Shown piece after piece: positions 9,051 through 18,291 of a stretch of DNA of 64,000 nucleotides (positions are counted from its first letter, which is position 1; every line of letters begins with the position of its first letter). The translations under genes and the position numbers were made by a program. The notes beneath the pieces were generated by a model. That model did not search any database, was not told where the DNA came from, and saw only the letters and a list, made by a program, of their open reading frames with translations. Source of the DNA: Erythrobacteraceae bacterium Alg239-R51 (lineage in GTDB: Bacteria; Pseudomonadota; Alphaproteobacteria; Sphingomonadales; Sphingomonadaceae); NCBI GenBank assembly GCA_947331495.1, contig CAMZOI010000001.1, positions 62,001-126,000 of the forward strand. Reading direction: 5' to 3'.

Positions 9051-9844
9051 CCATCCGAACCATTCTCGTCGACGACGAAAAGCTCGCCATCCAGGGGCTC
9101 CAGCTACGCCTCGAACCGTTCGAGGACATCGAGATCATCGAAACCTGCCAGAACGGGCGCGAGGCGATCCGCGCCATCAAGACGCTCAAGCCCGACCTCG
9201 TCTTTCTCGACATTCAGATGCCAGGCTTCGACGGCTTCAGCGTGGTCCAGGGGGTTATGGAGATCGACCCGCCGCTGTTCGTGTTCGTCACGGCGTTTCA
9301 GGAACATGCCATCCGGGCATTCGAGGCGAACGCCGTCAATTACCTGATGAAGCCGGTGGACGAGGACAAGCTGGCCGACACGATCGAGCGTGTGCGGCAG
9401 CGGCTGGCAGAGAAAAAGTCGACCGAAGAGGCGGAAAAGCTCATGAGCGTTCTGTCCGAAGTCGCCCCCGAGGCAGCGGAGGAACTGGCGAGCGAAGACA
9501 CCGAAGCAGCGGGTCGTTATGAAAAACTCATCAACATCAAGGATCGCGGGCAGATCTTCCGGGTCGAAGTCGGCACGATCGAGCATATCGAGGCCGCCGG
9601 CGATTATATGTGCATCTACACCGGCGACAATTCGCTGATCCTGCGCGAGACGATGAAGGACCTCGAGCGGCGACTGGACCCGCGCAAGTTCCAGCGTGTC
9701 CACCGGTCGACGATCGTCAATCTCGACCAGGTGCGCCAGGTCAAGCCGCACACCAATGGCGAATGCTTCCTGGTGCTCGATAGCGGCGCCGAAGTGAAGG
9801 TCAGCCGCAGCTATCGCGATGTGGTTGCCCGCTTCGTGCACTGA
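9047..9844 (+). CDS. LytTR-family response regulator
   Basis: 265 residues. The receiver domain is residues 1-120: VDDEKLA (acidic pocket), FLDIQMPGFDG (phospho-acceptor aspartate), VTAFQEHAIRAFE and the invariant lysine in YLMKPVDEDK. The LytTR DNA-binding domain is about 160-263, with IKDRGQIFRVEVGTIEHIEA and FQRVHRSTIVNLDQV as hallmarks. LytTR regulators bind direct repeats upstream of target genes. Its partner is the kinase encoded immediately upstream. The acidic hinge (EVAPEAAEELASEDTEAA) between the domains is longer than usual. Confidence 0.93.
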   Translation: MTIRTILVDDEKLAIQGLQLRLEPFEDIEIIETCQNGREAIRAIKTLKPDLVFLDIQMPGFDGFSVVQGVMEIDPPLFVFVTAFQEHAIRAFEANAVNYLMKPVDEDKLADTIERVRQRLAEKKSTEEAEKLMSVLSEVAPEAAEELASEDTEAAGRYEKLINIKDRGQIFRVEVGTIEHIEAAGDYMCIYTGDNSLILRETMKDLERRLDPRKFQRVHRSTIVNLDQVRQVKPHTNGECFLVLDSGAEVKVSRSYRDVVARFVH

Positions 9845-9960
9845 CCTCGTTTGTTCCATTCACCCGTCAGGCGGTTGCGCGTTTCTTCAATCGTCCTATT
9901 GCAAGCGAGTCCGGTAATGGGCGCTCCGCAACATGGTTCGCTCGAACGAGGACATTTTCC

Positions 9961-10818
9961 GTGTTTGAACTCGAAAATTTCGATACCGAAAGCTTTGTCC
10001 GCGAAACACTCGCCGAGGATCTCGGGGTCGGCGTTCCGGGCGGCGGATGCGACGTCACCAGCACCAGCGTCATCCCTGCGGACGCACGCTTTGCCGGGGT
10101 CATGGACACGCGCGATGCAATCCGCGTTGCGGGCCTTCCCGTGGCCGCGGAATTCTTTCGCGCGCTCAGCCCCGACATGACGGTCGAAATCCTTGTGGAC
10201 GAAGGTTCGCAGGTCCCCGCAGGCACCGACCTCATGCGGCTCGAAGGCAATGCCCGTGCAATGCTGACAGGCGAACGCAGCGCACTGAACACGGTGCAGC
10301 ACCTCTCGGGTATTGCCACGATGGTCGCCGACTATGTTCGCGCGATGGACAACCCCGATTGCACGCTGCTCGATACGCGCAAGACCATTCCCGGCCTGCG
10401 ATATCTGGAAAAATACGCCGTGCGAATGGGCGGCGGAAGCAACCATCGCATGGGGTTGTGGGACGCGGCGATGATCAAGGACAACCACGTGCTCGTTGCC
10501 GGATCGGTTGGCGAGGCGGTTCGCCGCGCGGTCGCCGCGGGTGTCGAGGACATCATTTGCGAGGTCGACCGGCTCGACCAGATCGAACCGGCGCTAACGG
10601 CGGGGGCAACGAGGCTGCTGCTCGACAATATGGATCCGCCGACCCTTCGTGATGCGGTCGGCATGGTCGCCGGACGCGTCCCGACCGAGGCGAGCGGGGG
10701 CATCGATCTCGAAACCATCAGGGACAAGGCTGCAACCGGGGTGGACTATGTTTCGGTCGGCCGCCTTACCCAAAGCGCGCCTGCTGCCGATATCGGACTG
10801 GACTTTACCCCCTTGTGA
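9961..10818 (+). CDS. nadC: Nicotinate-nucleotide pyrophosphorylase (carboxylating)
   Basis: 285 residues, the usual QPRTase length. The enzyme converts quinolinate plus PRPP into nicotinate mononucleotide, CO2 and PPi in de novo NAD synthesis. Motifs: AMLTGERSALNTVQHLSGIAT (split as LTGERSALN and QHLSGIAT), DTRKTIPGLR, KYAVRMGGGSNHRMGL, IKDNHV, LLLDNM and EASGGI near the end. The start is GTG at 9961, preceded by GAGGA with 8-9 nt spacing. nadA and nadB are not adjacent here. Confidence 0.95.
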   Translation: MFELENFDTESFVRETLAEDLGVGVPGGGCDVTSTSVIPADARFAGVMDTRDAIRVAGLPVAAEFFRALSPDMTVEILVDEGSQVPAGTDLMRLEGNARAMLTGERSALNTVQHLSGIATMVADYVRAMDNPDCTLLDTRKTIPGLRYLEKYAVRMGGGSNHRMGLWDAAMIKDNHVLVAGSVGEAVRRAVAAGVEDIICEVDRLDQIEPALTAGATRLLLDNMDPPTLRDAVGMVAGRVPTEASGGIDLETIRDKAATGVDYVSVGRLTQSAPAADIGLDFTPL

Positions 10819-10858
10819 ATTAGAGCCATGCCGGCCTGCCTACAGGGGGAAATCATCC

Positions 10859-11281
10859 ATGCGCCCGGCTTCCATCGTCTGGTTCGAACGCCTGTTCCTG
10901 CTGAGCCTCGCGATCGCGCTGGTCAGCAGTGTAATGCAGTATGACGCGCTGATTGCGCGGGTCGAAAGTGATCCTGCGTTTGTCCGGGTGGGCTTCGGCG
11001 TCGGGGTCGTCGTCGCGGTGATGGTCATGAGCCTGCTGATCCCGCTGCTGCTGTGGTATCTTATAGCCCGCCGCGCCAGCAATGCGGCAAAATGGATCCT
11101 CGTGGCGCTGACCGCGATCGGGCTGTTGTTTCTCGACATCGATTTTGCACGTTTGGCTGATCCCGGGACGCTGCTGACGGTGGCCGTAACCATTTTGCAG
11201 CTGGGGGCGATCGCGATGCTGTTCCGCGCCGATGCGCGCGCGTGGCTGAGCGGCGGCGAGGATCATGGTGCGACGCCTTAG
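10859..11281 (+). CDS. Small inner-membrane protein of unknown function
   Basis: 140 residues with four hydrophobic helices at about 8-25, 44-70, 77-95 and 105-120. The start at 10859 is preceded by an AGGGGGA ribosome-binding site with 7-nt spacing; the frame is open further upstream inside nadC, but that part is a shadow. The C-terminus (GGEDHGATP) overlaps the RNase T2 gene start by 17 nt, suggesting co-translation. No family motif recognised. Confidence 0.65.
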   Translation: MRPASIVWFERLFLLSLAIALVSSVMQYDALIARVESDPAFVRVGFGVGVVVAVMVMSLLIPLLLWYLIARRASNAAKWILVALTAIGLLFLDIDFARLADPGTLLTVAVTILQLGAIAMLFRADARAWLSGGEDHGATP

Positions 11282-11981
11282 CCGGATTGCCATGCTGACA
11301 CTGGCTGGCGCGCTTTTCCCCGCCGCCCCGCTGGCTGCGCAGCATTATCAATGCAAGACTCCCCGCCAGGTGCAGGTGCCGAACATACGCCCCGATGGTC
11401 CCGAGCGCCGGTCTGCTGTCACCGGTTATACGCTCGCGCTCAGCTGGAGCCCGGAATTCTGCAAGCTCCGCGAGGGTCAGTCCCGCCATGCCCGCCAATG
11501 CAGCGGCCGTTCCGGACTGTTCGGGCTTGTCGTCCACGGCCTCTGGCCCGAGGGCGGGCGCAGCTGGCCGCAATGGTGCGCAACCGGCCCTCGACCCCTG
11601 GCGCGCGAACTGGCGGCGAACATGTGCATCTCGCCCTCGGCGGCGTTGCTTGCACGACAATGGGCGAAGCACGGTAGTTGCATGACGCGCAAACCGACGA
11701 CCTATTTCAAGGTCACGCGCATTCTGTGGGAGGGGCTGAGGATTCCCGATTACGACCGTATCAGCCGCGAGGACGACCTCACCGCCGGCACGATCCGAAC
11801 GCGTTTCGTCGACGCCAATCCCGGATGGACGCGGGATGCGGTGGGCGTGAGGCTCAACGTGCACGGGTGGCTGGAGGAATTGCGGCTCTGCTACGACAAG
11901 CGGTTCATGCCCAGAGCGTGCGATGCACGTCGCTACGGCGCGAAGGATGAAACGAAAGCGAAGATCTGGCGCGGCCTCTAG
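11265..11981 (+). CDS. Ribonuclease T2 family protein
   Basis: 238 residues with signal peptide (LTLAGALFPAAPLAAQ), so secreted or periplasmic. Both T2 active-site segments are present: CAS-1 FGLVVHGLWPEGG at about 85-97 (catalytic His) and CAS-2 ARQWAKHGSCM at about 130-140 (Glu replaced by Gln-Trp-Ala context, then Lys-His). RNase T2 enzymes cleave single-stranded RNA via a 2',3'-cyclic intermediate. Several cysteines (CKTPR, CKLRE, CSGRS, CATG, CMTR) are consistent with disulfides. Its stop shares a CTAG with the convergent tadA stop. Confidence 0.9.
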   Translation: MVRRLSRIAMLTLAGALFPAAPLAAQHYQCKTPRQVQVPNIRPDGPERRSAVTGYTLALSWSPEFCKLREGQSRHARQCSGRSGLFGLVVHGLWPEGGRSWPQWCATGPRPLARELAANMCISPSAALLARQWAKHGSCMTRKPTTYFKVTRILWEGLRIPDYDRISREDDLTAGTIRTRFVDANPGWTRDAVGVRLNVHGWLEELRLCYDKRFMPRACDARRYGAKDETKAKIWRGL

Positions 11982-12424
11982 CGCCGCTGCCGGAAGAATT
12001 CGCGCAGCACTTCTCCGGCGCGTGCTTCGCCCATGCCGGAATAGACCTCCGGCCGGTGCAGGCAGCCCGGTTGTTCGAAGACACGTGCGCCATGTTCGAC
12101 CGCGCCGCCCTTCGGGTCGCTTGCCGCGTAGTAGAGCTTGTCGATCCGCGCGTGAACGATCGCCCCTGCGCACATGGCGCACGGCTCCAGCGTCACCCAT
12201 AGCTCGCAATCCGCGAGCCGATCGCTACCCAGGGCATGGGCGGCGCGGCGCAGGGCCAGAATTTCCGCATGGGCGGTCGGGTCGCAGGTTTCGCGGGGCG
12301 CGTTGTGCGCCTCGCCTATGACCTCGCCGTTCCGGGTTACCACTGCGCCTACCGGAACCTCCCCGGCAAGCGCGGCTTCTTCGGCAAGAGCGATCGCCCG
12401 GTCCATGAACTGGAGTTGCCACAT
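11978..12424 (-). CDS. tadA: tRNA adenosine(34) deaminase
   Basis: 148 residues. Deaminates A34 of tRNA-Arg(ACG) to inosine. Zinc-deaminase motifs: HAEILALRRA (HAE, catalytic Glu) at about 53-62 and PCAMCAGAIVHARI (PCxxC) at about 82-95. The start at 12424 (MWQLQF) is preferred; the ATG at 12496 would add 24 residues and overlap the upstream lipoprotein gene, whose stop is at 12459. Converges with the RNase T2 gene on a shared CTAG. Confidence 0.94.
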   Translation of the reverse strand: MWQLQFMDRAIALAEEAALAGEVPVGAVVTRNGEVIGEAHNAPRETCDPTAHAEILALRRAAHALGSDRLADCELWVTLEPCAMCAGAIVHARIDKLYYAASDPKGGAVEHGARVFEQPGCLHRPEVYSGMGEARAGEVLREFFRQRR

Positions 12425-12458
12425 GGACCGGCCTGATCCTTCGCTGGTCTGGAAGAGC

Positions 12459-12707
12459 CTATTCCCCCGGTTCGGTAACCGGTTCGCCTTCGGCATCGTC
12501 CGCCGATTCGATATCGACTGTGGGGACCTCCACGGTGGTCTCTTCGGTGCCGACTTCCACTTCCGGCCCGCTCACGTCATATTCGGGCATGTTGCCGCCT
12601 TCCACGTCCACCTCGGGCATCTCGCCTTCTTCGGTCTGGTCGACGTCGCATGCGGACAGGGCGAAGGCCGATCCGGCGATAATGGCCAGTGTTGCGATCC
12701 GTTTCAT
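12459..12707 (-). CDS. Small acidic lipoprotein
   Basis: 82 residues. Lipobox at the end of the signal peptide: AFALSAC. The mature part is extremely acidic and repetitive in D, E, V and P (VDVEGGNMPEYDVSGPEVEV). The start at the second ATG (12707) is chosen because GAGGAG lies 7 nt before it; the first ATG at 12713 would have the site only 1 nt away. Function unknown. Upstream of tadA on the same strand. Confidence 0.7.
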   Translation of the reverse strand: MKRIATLAIIAGSAFALSACDVDQTEEGEMPEVDVEGGNMPEYDVSGPEVEVGTEETTVEVPTVDIESADDAEGEPVTEPGE

Positions 12708-12777
12708 TGTCATTCTCCTCGATCCTGAGACGAAGCGCTACAGCCGAGCGCATTGTCTCGCAATACATCATGTCAGC

Positions 12778-12806
12778 TTGACGATTCGCATCCCCAAGGC
12801 TATGCG
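12778..12806 (+). promoter_or_regulatory. Sigma70-type promoter of rpmB
   Basis: TTGACG at 12778-12783, a 17-nt spacer and TATGCG at 12801-12806, on the correct strand about 85 nt upstream of the rpmB start. It is a good match to the housekeeping consensus and needs no other gene to explain it. Transcription start not determined. Confidence 0.55.
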
Positions 12807-12890
12807 CGCCGCTTTCCGGGATAAACAGAGGCCCCGTCCGTGTCTTGCGGCCAAGGGAACTCGCCCAGCCATTCGAACGAGAGACACATC

Positions 12891-13187
12891 ATGTCGCGCA
12901 TCTGCGAACTCACCGGCAAGGGCCGCCAGGTCGGTCACAATGTGAGCCACGCCAACAACCGGACCAAGAAGGTCTTTCTGCCCAACCTGCAGAACGTCAC
13001 GCTGATGAGCGAGAAGCTCGATCGCAGTTTCAAGTTCCGCGTGTCGACGCAGGGCCTGCGTTCGGTCGAACACAATGGAGGGCTCGACAACTGGTTGCTC
13101 AAGACCAGCGATGCCAAGCTGTCCGACCGCGCTCTCAAGGTAAAGCGCGAACTCAAGAAAGCTGCGACTGAAGCGCAAGCCGCCTGA
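12891..13187 (+). CDS. rpmB: 50S ribosomal protein L28
   Basis: 98 residues, normal for alphaproteobacterial L28. The N-terminus [11 protein letters not shown] and the following [11 protein letters not shown] are diagnostic. Part of the large ribosomal subunit. The start at 12891 is chosen over an upstream ATG at 12840 because family members begin at MSR and GAGAGA lies before it. Single gene with its own promoter and a factor-independent terminator. Confidence 0.97.
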   Translation: MSRICELTGKGRQVGHNVSHANNRTKKVFLPNLQNVTLMSEKLDRSFKFRVSTQGLRSVEHNGGLDNWLLKTSDAKLSDRALKVKRELKKAATEAQAA

Positions 13188-13226
13188 GGCGCAGCGCCAC
13201 GGCGCTTTGAAAAATCGATTGCAAAG

Positions 13227-13256
13227 AAGGCGTGCGGGCTTACTCGCGCGCCTTTT
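13227..13256 (+). terminator. Rho-independent terminator of rpmB
   Basis: GGCGTGCG (13229-13236) pairs with CGCGCGCC (13245-13252) with one G-U, loop of 8 nt, followed by TTTT. It overlaps the last codons of the convergent minus-strand gene. Confidence 0.6.
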
Positions 13257-14217
13257 GCCGTTGGTTCCAGCGCAGCTTCAGCAGCAGCGTGCTCTGGTAG
13301 CTCATGAAATTATCGTCCGAGACAAGCCAGATATGCGTGCCGTAAGCATCGTTGGTGACTGTCATCCCTTCGAAATTGTCGGAGGGGAACGCACTGCCCA
13401 GTTTGGCGAGCAGGTCTGCCTCGATCCTGATCCCCGGTTCCAGGTCCGCGATATCTATCGAAGCAATCGCCGTATCGAAATCGGGCGGGATCGAGATGAC
13501 GAGCCGCCTCAGCAGAATAAGCAAGCGTGCATCGTCGCCAAGTGCCAGATCGACCGGCCGGTAGCCGTCGGGAATTTCGACGACGAGCCGATCGGGCGAA
13601 GGGGATCGCAGCGGATCGCCTGCGAACAGCAGCGCGCTATGAGCTCCGCCCCGGCCGGAAGGGCTTTCCTCGAGTGCGAGAAACCGGCCGTCGGGGAGCC
13701 GGACGAAAGCTTCCGCGCCGCTATTGTCACCCCAGTCGCTCATCTCGGGGATTGCGCGAAAACCCTGCGGCAACAGGTCCGGCCCGAAGCGACGAACGGC
13801 GTTGCTGCCCTCGTACCCGCCCCAGATCAATCCGCTATCCGGATCGCGGGTCAGCGATTCAAGATCGTAGGCCACCTTCTCTCCGTCGTATGGTGCCCCG
13901 AAGCGACTGAGCAGGGCCGGCGCGCCGCGCCGGTCGGGACGCACGAAGACGAGCTTGTACCCGCCGTCGCTCGCGGCAAGCATCCGCTCTCCCGGCAAGG
14001 AAGTCAGTGCTGAAAATCCCCCGAAGAAATCGCTCTCGCCGGTGATCCGCCAGGCGCCGGCGAGCGCGAATGGCCCGGCGATTGCGTTGCCCGCATCGAG
14101 CGGTCGGATCTGTGCAAACGGACTGACATTGGGCGGCGGCGGATCGGTCCGCACCCAAAGCGAGGGGGCGAGGCCCGCGGCCAGGACGAGCCCGAGGAGG
14201 AGGCGCCGAGGACGCAT
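13240..14217 (-). CDS. Esterase-like activity of phytase family protein
   Basis: 325 residues with signal-anchor (LLLGLVLAAGLAPSLW). It matches the phytase-esterase-like beta-propeller family (PF13449 type): GGFSALTSLPG, AYDLESLTRDPDSGLIWGGYEGSN, and near the end DNFEGMTVTNDAYGTHIWLVSDDN. These proteins are exported and calcium-dependent in some bacteria; the true substrate here is not known. Upstream of the M23 peptidase on the opposite side of a 44-nt gap, same strand. Confidence 0.8.
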   Translation of the reverse strand: MRPRRLLLGLVLAAGLAPSLWVRTDPPPPNVSPFAQIRPLDAGNAIAGPFALAGAWRITGESDFFGGFSALTSLPGERMLAASDGGYKLVFVRPDRRGAPALLSRFGAPYDGEKVAYDLESLTRDPDSGLIWGGYEGSNAVRRFGPDLLPQGFRAIPEMSDWGDNSGAEAFVRLPDGRFLALEESPSGRGGAHSALLFAGDPLRSPSPDRLVVEIPDGYRPVDLALGDDARLLILLRRLVISIPPDFDTAIASIDIADLEPGIRIEADLLAKLGSAFPSDNFEGMTVTNDAYGTHIWLVSDDNFMSYQSTLLLKLRWNQRQKARE

Positions 14218-14261
14218 GGATCGGTTTCAGTTCGGAGGCGACAGACCGGGGGTCGGCCCGC

Positions 14262-15176
14262 TCAGCGCATCGGCCCGGTAAACAGGAGCGGGTCGAGCCG
14301 GGCGTCGCGCCATTTCAGGCTCCAGTGCAGATGCGGTCCCGTCGCCCGCCCGGACGAGCCGATATCGCCGATATGCTGACCCTGGCGCACCTGTTCGCCT
14401 TCGCTTACGTAGAGGCGCGAGCTATGCAGGAAGGCGCTGTTCAGGCCCTGACCGTGATCGATGATCAGCAATTTGCCTTCGAGGCTGAAATCGTCTTCGG
14501 CCAGAACGACCACCCCGTCGGCCGGCGCGACATAGGGCGTGCCGCTGGTGCCGGTGGCGATATCGATCCCCGAATGATAGCTGCCGGGCTCTCCGCGATA
14601 GATACGCTGCGATCCGAAGCGGCCTGAAATACGCCCGGTAACCGGCCAGACGAAGTCTTGCCGCCAGCCCTTCGACCCGGTGTCTCTCAGCCGCGCATCC
14701 CAGATCGCGTCCAGTTCGGGCTGTCGGCGCCGCATGAAGTTTGCCGAGGCTCCGCCGGCACGGCGCGCGACATTGACGCGCTCGATATCCCAGTCCCGCG
14801 GTGCGATGGCGAGCGGGCTTTCGATGACACGGCCATCCTTGAGCGTTGCCCTCAGCGTCACCGATGCAGCCGCATCGCGATCGAAAGCGGCGAAGAAACG
14901 TCCCTCCTCGTCAAGGCTCAGCGGCGTGTCTCCCAGTCTCGCCGCAACCGCGCCGCCGGGCGCCTGCCCGCGTATCCAGCCCCCCTGTTCAAGCTCGCCG
15001 GCAAAGGCAAACGCTGCCGGGCGCTCGGCAATCGTGGGGGCCGGAGCTGGAACGGATACCGGTTCACGAACAGGTTGCACGACGGCAGGAGGCGCGACGA
15101 CCCGCTCCGGCGCGGAATTGGGAACACAGGCGACAAGAAACAGGCTGAAAAGCGGCGCGACCCGGCAATGCTTCAC
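14262..15176 (-). CDS. M23-family peptidase (LytM domain)
   Basis: 304 residues. Likely a lipoprotein: FSLFLVACVPN gives a lipobox-like site. A proline/valine-rich linker follows. The LytM domain at about 170-300 has the zinc motif HSGIDIATGTSG (HxxxD), then DHGQGLNSAFLHSS and GPHLHWSL (HxH). M23 enzymes cut peptidoglycan cross-bridges or activate amidases. The ATGA overlap with the upstream DUF2093 gene suggests coupling. Confidence 0.9.
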   Translation of the reverse strand: MKHCRVAPLFSLFLVACVPNSAPERVVAPPAVVQPVREPVSVPAPAPTIAERPAAFAFAGELEQGGWIRGQAPGGAVAARLGDTPLSLDEEGRFFAAFDRDAAASVTLRATLKDGRVIESPLAIAPRDWDIERVNVARRAGGASANFMRRRQPELDAIWDARLRDTGSKGWRQDFVWPVTGRISGRFGSQRIYRGEPGSYHSGIDIATGTSGTPYVAPADGVVVLAEDDFSLEGKLLIIDHGQGLNSAFLHSSRLYVSEGEQVRQGQHIGDIGSSGRATGPHLHWSLKWRDARLDPLLFTGPMR

Positions 15177-15382
15177 GGCTTCAGCCGCTCCGTCGCCAGC
15201 TGGGCGTTCGCGTAAGGCTCCTGGTGCTCGACCGACCAGTAGCGCAGCTCATCGAGCGGGATCGGTACGCCGCTCATCGCGCAAAAGACGTGCTGGCCCG
15301 CGCGCAGCACACGAAAGCCGGAGGGGCCGTATTGCAGCTTGGCCTCGCCGCCTGACGGGCCAGATTTCTTGTTCATCAGCAT
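15173..15382 (-). CDS. DUF2093 family protein
   Basis: 69 residues, matching the short alphaproteobacterial DUF2093 family: AKLQYGPSGFRVLRAGQHVFCAMSG split around a conserved cysteine, then IPLDELRYWSVEHQEPYA. Function unknown. Lies 23 nt after xseA on the same strand and overlaps the M23 gene by 4 nt, so xseA-DUF2093-M23 form one transcription unit. Confidence 0.85.
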   Translation of the reverse strand: MLMNKKSGPSGGEAKLQYGPSGFRVLRAGQHVFCAMSGVPIPLDELRYWSVEHQEPYANAQLATERLKP

Positions 15383-15405
15383 GCCTTAGTCCTAGCAGGT
15401 GCGCC

Positions 15406-16863
15406 TTAACCGAACAAATCATCCTGCGCGCCGGGCGTTCCTTTGCCAAGGTTCGCCCCGCGCGGCTTCGAAGCGGGTTTGCCGGCGCGCGGCACGACCG
15501 GCAGGTCGCCATCGCGAAATTTCAGCGTTAGCGCGGTTTCCCTCACCGCCGCCGACCGGTCGGTAACGGTCCTGCCATCCGGACCGGTAACCCGCGCATA
15601 GCCGCGCTTGAGCACCAGTTCGGGATCGAGCGACTGCATCACCCGCCGCAACGCCGCCAGCTGCTCGCTCCGTTCGGCCAGCGGCCGCCGTGCCAGCGCG
15701 GGCACAAGTCGCTGGCCTTGCAGCGCCCTTTCGGCATCGCGCAGATTGCGGGTGAGCGCGGCGGGCGAAAGTCGCAGCATGCCGAGCCTTTCGCGCCCCA
15801 GCGCCGCGCGATCCATCAGCCCGCGACGCAACCGTTCGGCCAGATCGTCGAGCTTTTGCGCTTGCGGTTGCAGCAATGCCTCCGCCCCGGGCAGGCGTTG
15901 CAGCCGCGCTTCGAGCCGCTCGCGCCCGAGCTCGACAGGCCTCAGCGCGCACCGGCGCTTGCGCTGCGCGAAATCCGCCAGTGTCGCCACCAGCTCGGCG
16001 CGCACCGGCACGGCCATTTCGGCCGCAGCAGTGGGGGTGGGCGCGCGGCGGTCGGCTGCGTGGTCGGCCAGCGTCGTGTCGGTTTCGTGCCCGACTGCGC
16101 TGATCGTGGGAATCGTGCATTCGGCGATCGCGCGCACGACGATTTCCTCGTTGAAGCTCCAGAGATCCTCGATCGATCCGCCGCCGCGCGCGATAATCAC
16201 CAGATCCGGCCGGTCCGGATGGTCCCGGGGCATGGCGGAAAACCCGCGTACGGCACTTGCCACCTGGTCCGCGGAACCCTGGCCCTGGACCATGACCGGC
16301 CAGACGATCACGCGACTGGGGAACCGGTCGGACAGCCGATGCAGGATGTCGCGGATCACCGCGCCGGTGGGGGAGGTAACAACCCCGATCGTTTTCGGGA
16401 TGAAGGGCAGAGCGCGCTTGCGGGCAGGATCGAACAATCCCTCCGCCTCCAGCCGTGCCTTGGTCTTTTCGAGCAGGGCCAGAAGCGCGCCCTCGCCCGC
16501 CAGCTCCATCCGTTCGACCACGATCTGGTATTTGGACCGGCCCGGATAGGTGGTGATCTTGCCGCTTGCGACGACTTCCAGCCCGTCTTCGGGCCGGAAC
16601 GGCAGTCGCGCGGCATTGCCTTTCCACATCACCGCGTCGATCACCGCCGTCGCGTCCTTGAGCGCCGCGTAGAGATGGCCGCTGGCCGCGCGTTTCACAC
16701 CCGACAATTCGCCGCGCAGCCGCACGAAGCCGAAGCGATCCTCCACGGTGCGTTTCAGCGCCTGCGACAATTCCCCGACCGAGAGCGGCTCGGCGTTGTC
16801 GCCCGCCCGCTGCTTCGCTACCAAGTCGGCATTATCTCTATCTGACGGGACTACGGCGGCCAT
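15406..16863 (-). CDS. xseA: Exodeoxyribonuclease VII large subunit
   Basis: 485 residues. With XseB it degrades single-stranded DNA in both directions. OB-fold N-terminus: [19 protein letters not shown], then RLRGELSG and GHLYAALKD; the catalytic region has [36 protein letters not shown] and SAVGHETD. The rest is the long coiled-coil stalk typical of the family. The start MAAVVPSD at 16863 overlaps the purD start by 2 nt in opposite orientation; the frame is open to 17202 but that part is purD antisense. No xseB seen in the window. Confidence 0.95.
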   Translation of the reverse strand: MAAVVPSDRDNADLVAKQRAGDNAEPLSVGELSQALKRTVEDRFGFVRLRGELSGVKRAASGHLYAALKDATAVIDAVMWKGNAARLPFRPEDGLEVVASGKITTYPGRSKYQIVVERMELAGEGALLALLEKTKARLEAEGLFDPARKRALPFIPKTIGVVTSPTGAVIRDILHRLSDRFPSRVIVWPVMVQGQGSADQVASAVRGFSAMPRDHPDRPDLVIIARGGGSIEDLWSFNEEIVVRAIAECTIPTISAVGHETDTTLADHAADRRAPTPTAAAEMAVPVRAELVATLADFAQRKRRCALRPVELGRERLEARLQRLPGAEALLQPQAQKLDDLAERLRRGLMDRAALGRERLGMLRLSPAALTRNLRDAERALQGQRLVPALARRPLAERSEQLAALRRVMQSLDPELVLKRGYARVTGPDGRTVTDRSAAVRETALTLKFRDGDLPVVPRAGKPASKPRGANLGKGTPGAQDDLFG

Positions 16864-18139
16864 GAATATCCTCTTATTGGGCGGCGGCGGGCGCGAACAT
16901 GCGCTGGCGTGGAAACTGGCGCAATCGCCCCTGTGCGGCAAATTGTGGGCGACGCCCGGCAATCCCGGCATAGCGCAGGAAGCGACCTGTATCGACCTCG
17001 ATGCGATGGACCATGCCGCTGTCGTGGAGTTCTGCCGGGCAAACGCGATAGGCCTGGTTGTAATCGGCCCCGAGGCACCGCTGGTCGACGGGCTGGCCGA
17101 TTCGCTGCGCGATGCGGGCGTCCCCGCTTTCGGTCCGTCCCGGGCAGCTGCGCAACTGGAAGGCAGCAAGGGTTTTACCAAGGACCTGTGCGAACGGGCC
17201 AATATCCCGACCGCCCGCTTCTACCGCACCACCTCGCTCGAGGAGGCGTGGGGAAAGCTGAAACGCTTCGATCCTCCCTTCGTGCTCAAGGCCGACGGGC
17301 TTGCGGCGGGCAAGGGCGTGATAATCGCCGAAACGCGCGAAGAGGCCCAGCACGCCCTGCACGACCTGTTCGAAGGCAAGTTCGGCAGCGCCGGCAGCGA
17401 GGTCGTGATCGAGCAATTCCTGACCGGCGAGGAAGCCAGCTTCTTCGCGCTGACCGACGGCGAGACGATCGTGCCGCTCGGCACCGCGCAGGATCACAAG
17501 CGCGTCGGCGAAGGCGATACGGGCCCCAATACCGGCGGGATGGGCGCCTATTCCCCCGCCCCCGTGCTGACCGAGGAATTGCAGTCCCAGGTCATGCGCG
17601 AGATCGTCGAGCCGACCGTGCGGACCATGCGCGAGGAAGGCATGCCCTATGTCGGCGTGCTCTATGCCGGGCTGATGCTGACGAAGGACGATCCGCAGCT
17701 GATCGAATACAATGCGCGTTTCGGCGATCCCGAATGCCAGGTGCTGATGATGCGTCTCGAAAGCGACCTCGTCGAACTGATGCTCGCCTGCGCACAAGGC
17801 AGGCTGGGCGAGGTGAAAGCGCCGGAGCTATCGGACGATTTCGCGCTGACCGTGGTGATGGCGGCGGAAGGCTATCCCGGCACGCCGAAAAAGGGTGGCA
17901 CGATCTCGCTGGGCAAGGCCGAGGCCGATGGCGCGAAGATCTTTCATGCCGGGACGCAACTGGATGGCGAAACGCTGACCGCCAATGGCGGCCGGGTTCT
18001 CAACGTAACGGCCAGAGGACCCACCGCGACCGAAGCGCAGAAGGCCGCTTATGCCGCCGTGGATGCGATCGAATTTCCCGATGGTTTCTGCCGCCGCGAT
18101 ATTGGACAAAGGGAGGTGCGCAGGGAGCGGCATGGCTGA
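16862..18139 (+). CDS. purD: Phosphoribosylamine--glycine ligase
   Basis: 425 residues, normal for GARS. Joins phosphoribosylamine and glycine with ATP to make GAR in purine synthesis. The N-terminal domain has [16 protein letters not shown]; the ATP-grasp domain includes [29 protein letters not shown] and the LEGKFG region; [14 protein letters not shown] is diagnostic. The start ATG at 16862 shares CATG with the divergent xseA start. Confidence 0.97.
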   Translation: MNILLLGGGGREHALAWKLAQSPLCGKLWATPGNPGIAQEATCIDLDAMDHAAVVEFCRANAIGLVVIGPEAPLVDGLADSLRDAGVPAFGPSRAAAQLEGSKGFTKDLCERANIPTARFYRTTSLEEAWGKLKRFDPPFVLKADGLAAGKGVIIAETREEAQHALHDLFEGKFGSAGSEVVIEQFLTGEEASFFALTDGETIVPLGTAQDHKRVGEGDTGPNTGGMGAYSPAPVLTEELQSQVMREIVEPTVRTMREEGMPYVGVLYAGLMLTKDDPQLIEYNARFGDPECQVLMMRLESDLVELMLACAQGRLGEVKAPELSDDFALTVVMAAEGYPGTPKKGGTISLGKAEADGAKIFHAGTQLDGETLTANGGRVLNVTARGPTATEAQKAAYAAVDAIEFPDGFCRRDIGQREVRRERHG

Positions 18140-18291
18140 GCTTGTCTGGCGGCGCTGAAGTCCGATTTTAACAGCAAGGCAAGATCGTGTAAATGACTGC
18201 TTTTGGGGTGGTATGCGGGCTGTCAGCTTTCGCCTACCTTTCGGGGATAGCAGCCATTGACCAACGTGCTGCCACGGTCGAACTGAGTGCG

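Noticed and set aside
13196..13212. Short hairpin AGCGC-CACG-GCGCT after rpmB
   Set aside because: No T run; the longer stem at 13229-13256 is the better terminator.
16863..17202. N-terminal extension of the xseA frame
   Set aside because: It is antisense to purD and the family start is MAAVVPSD at 16863.
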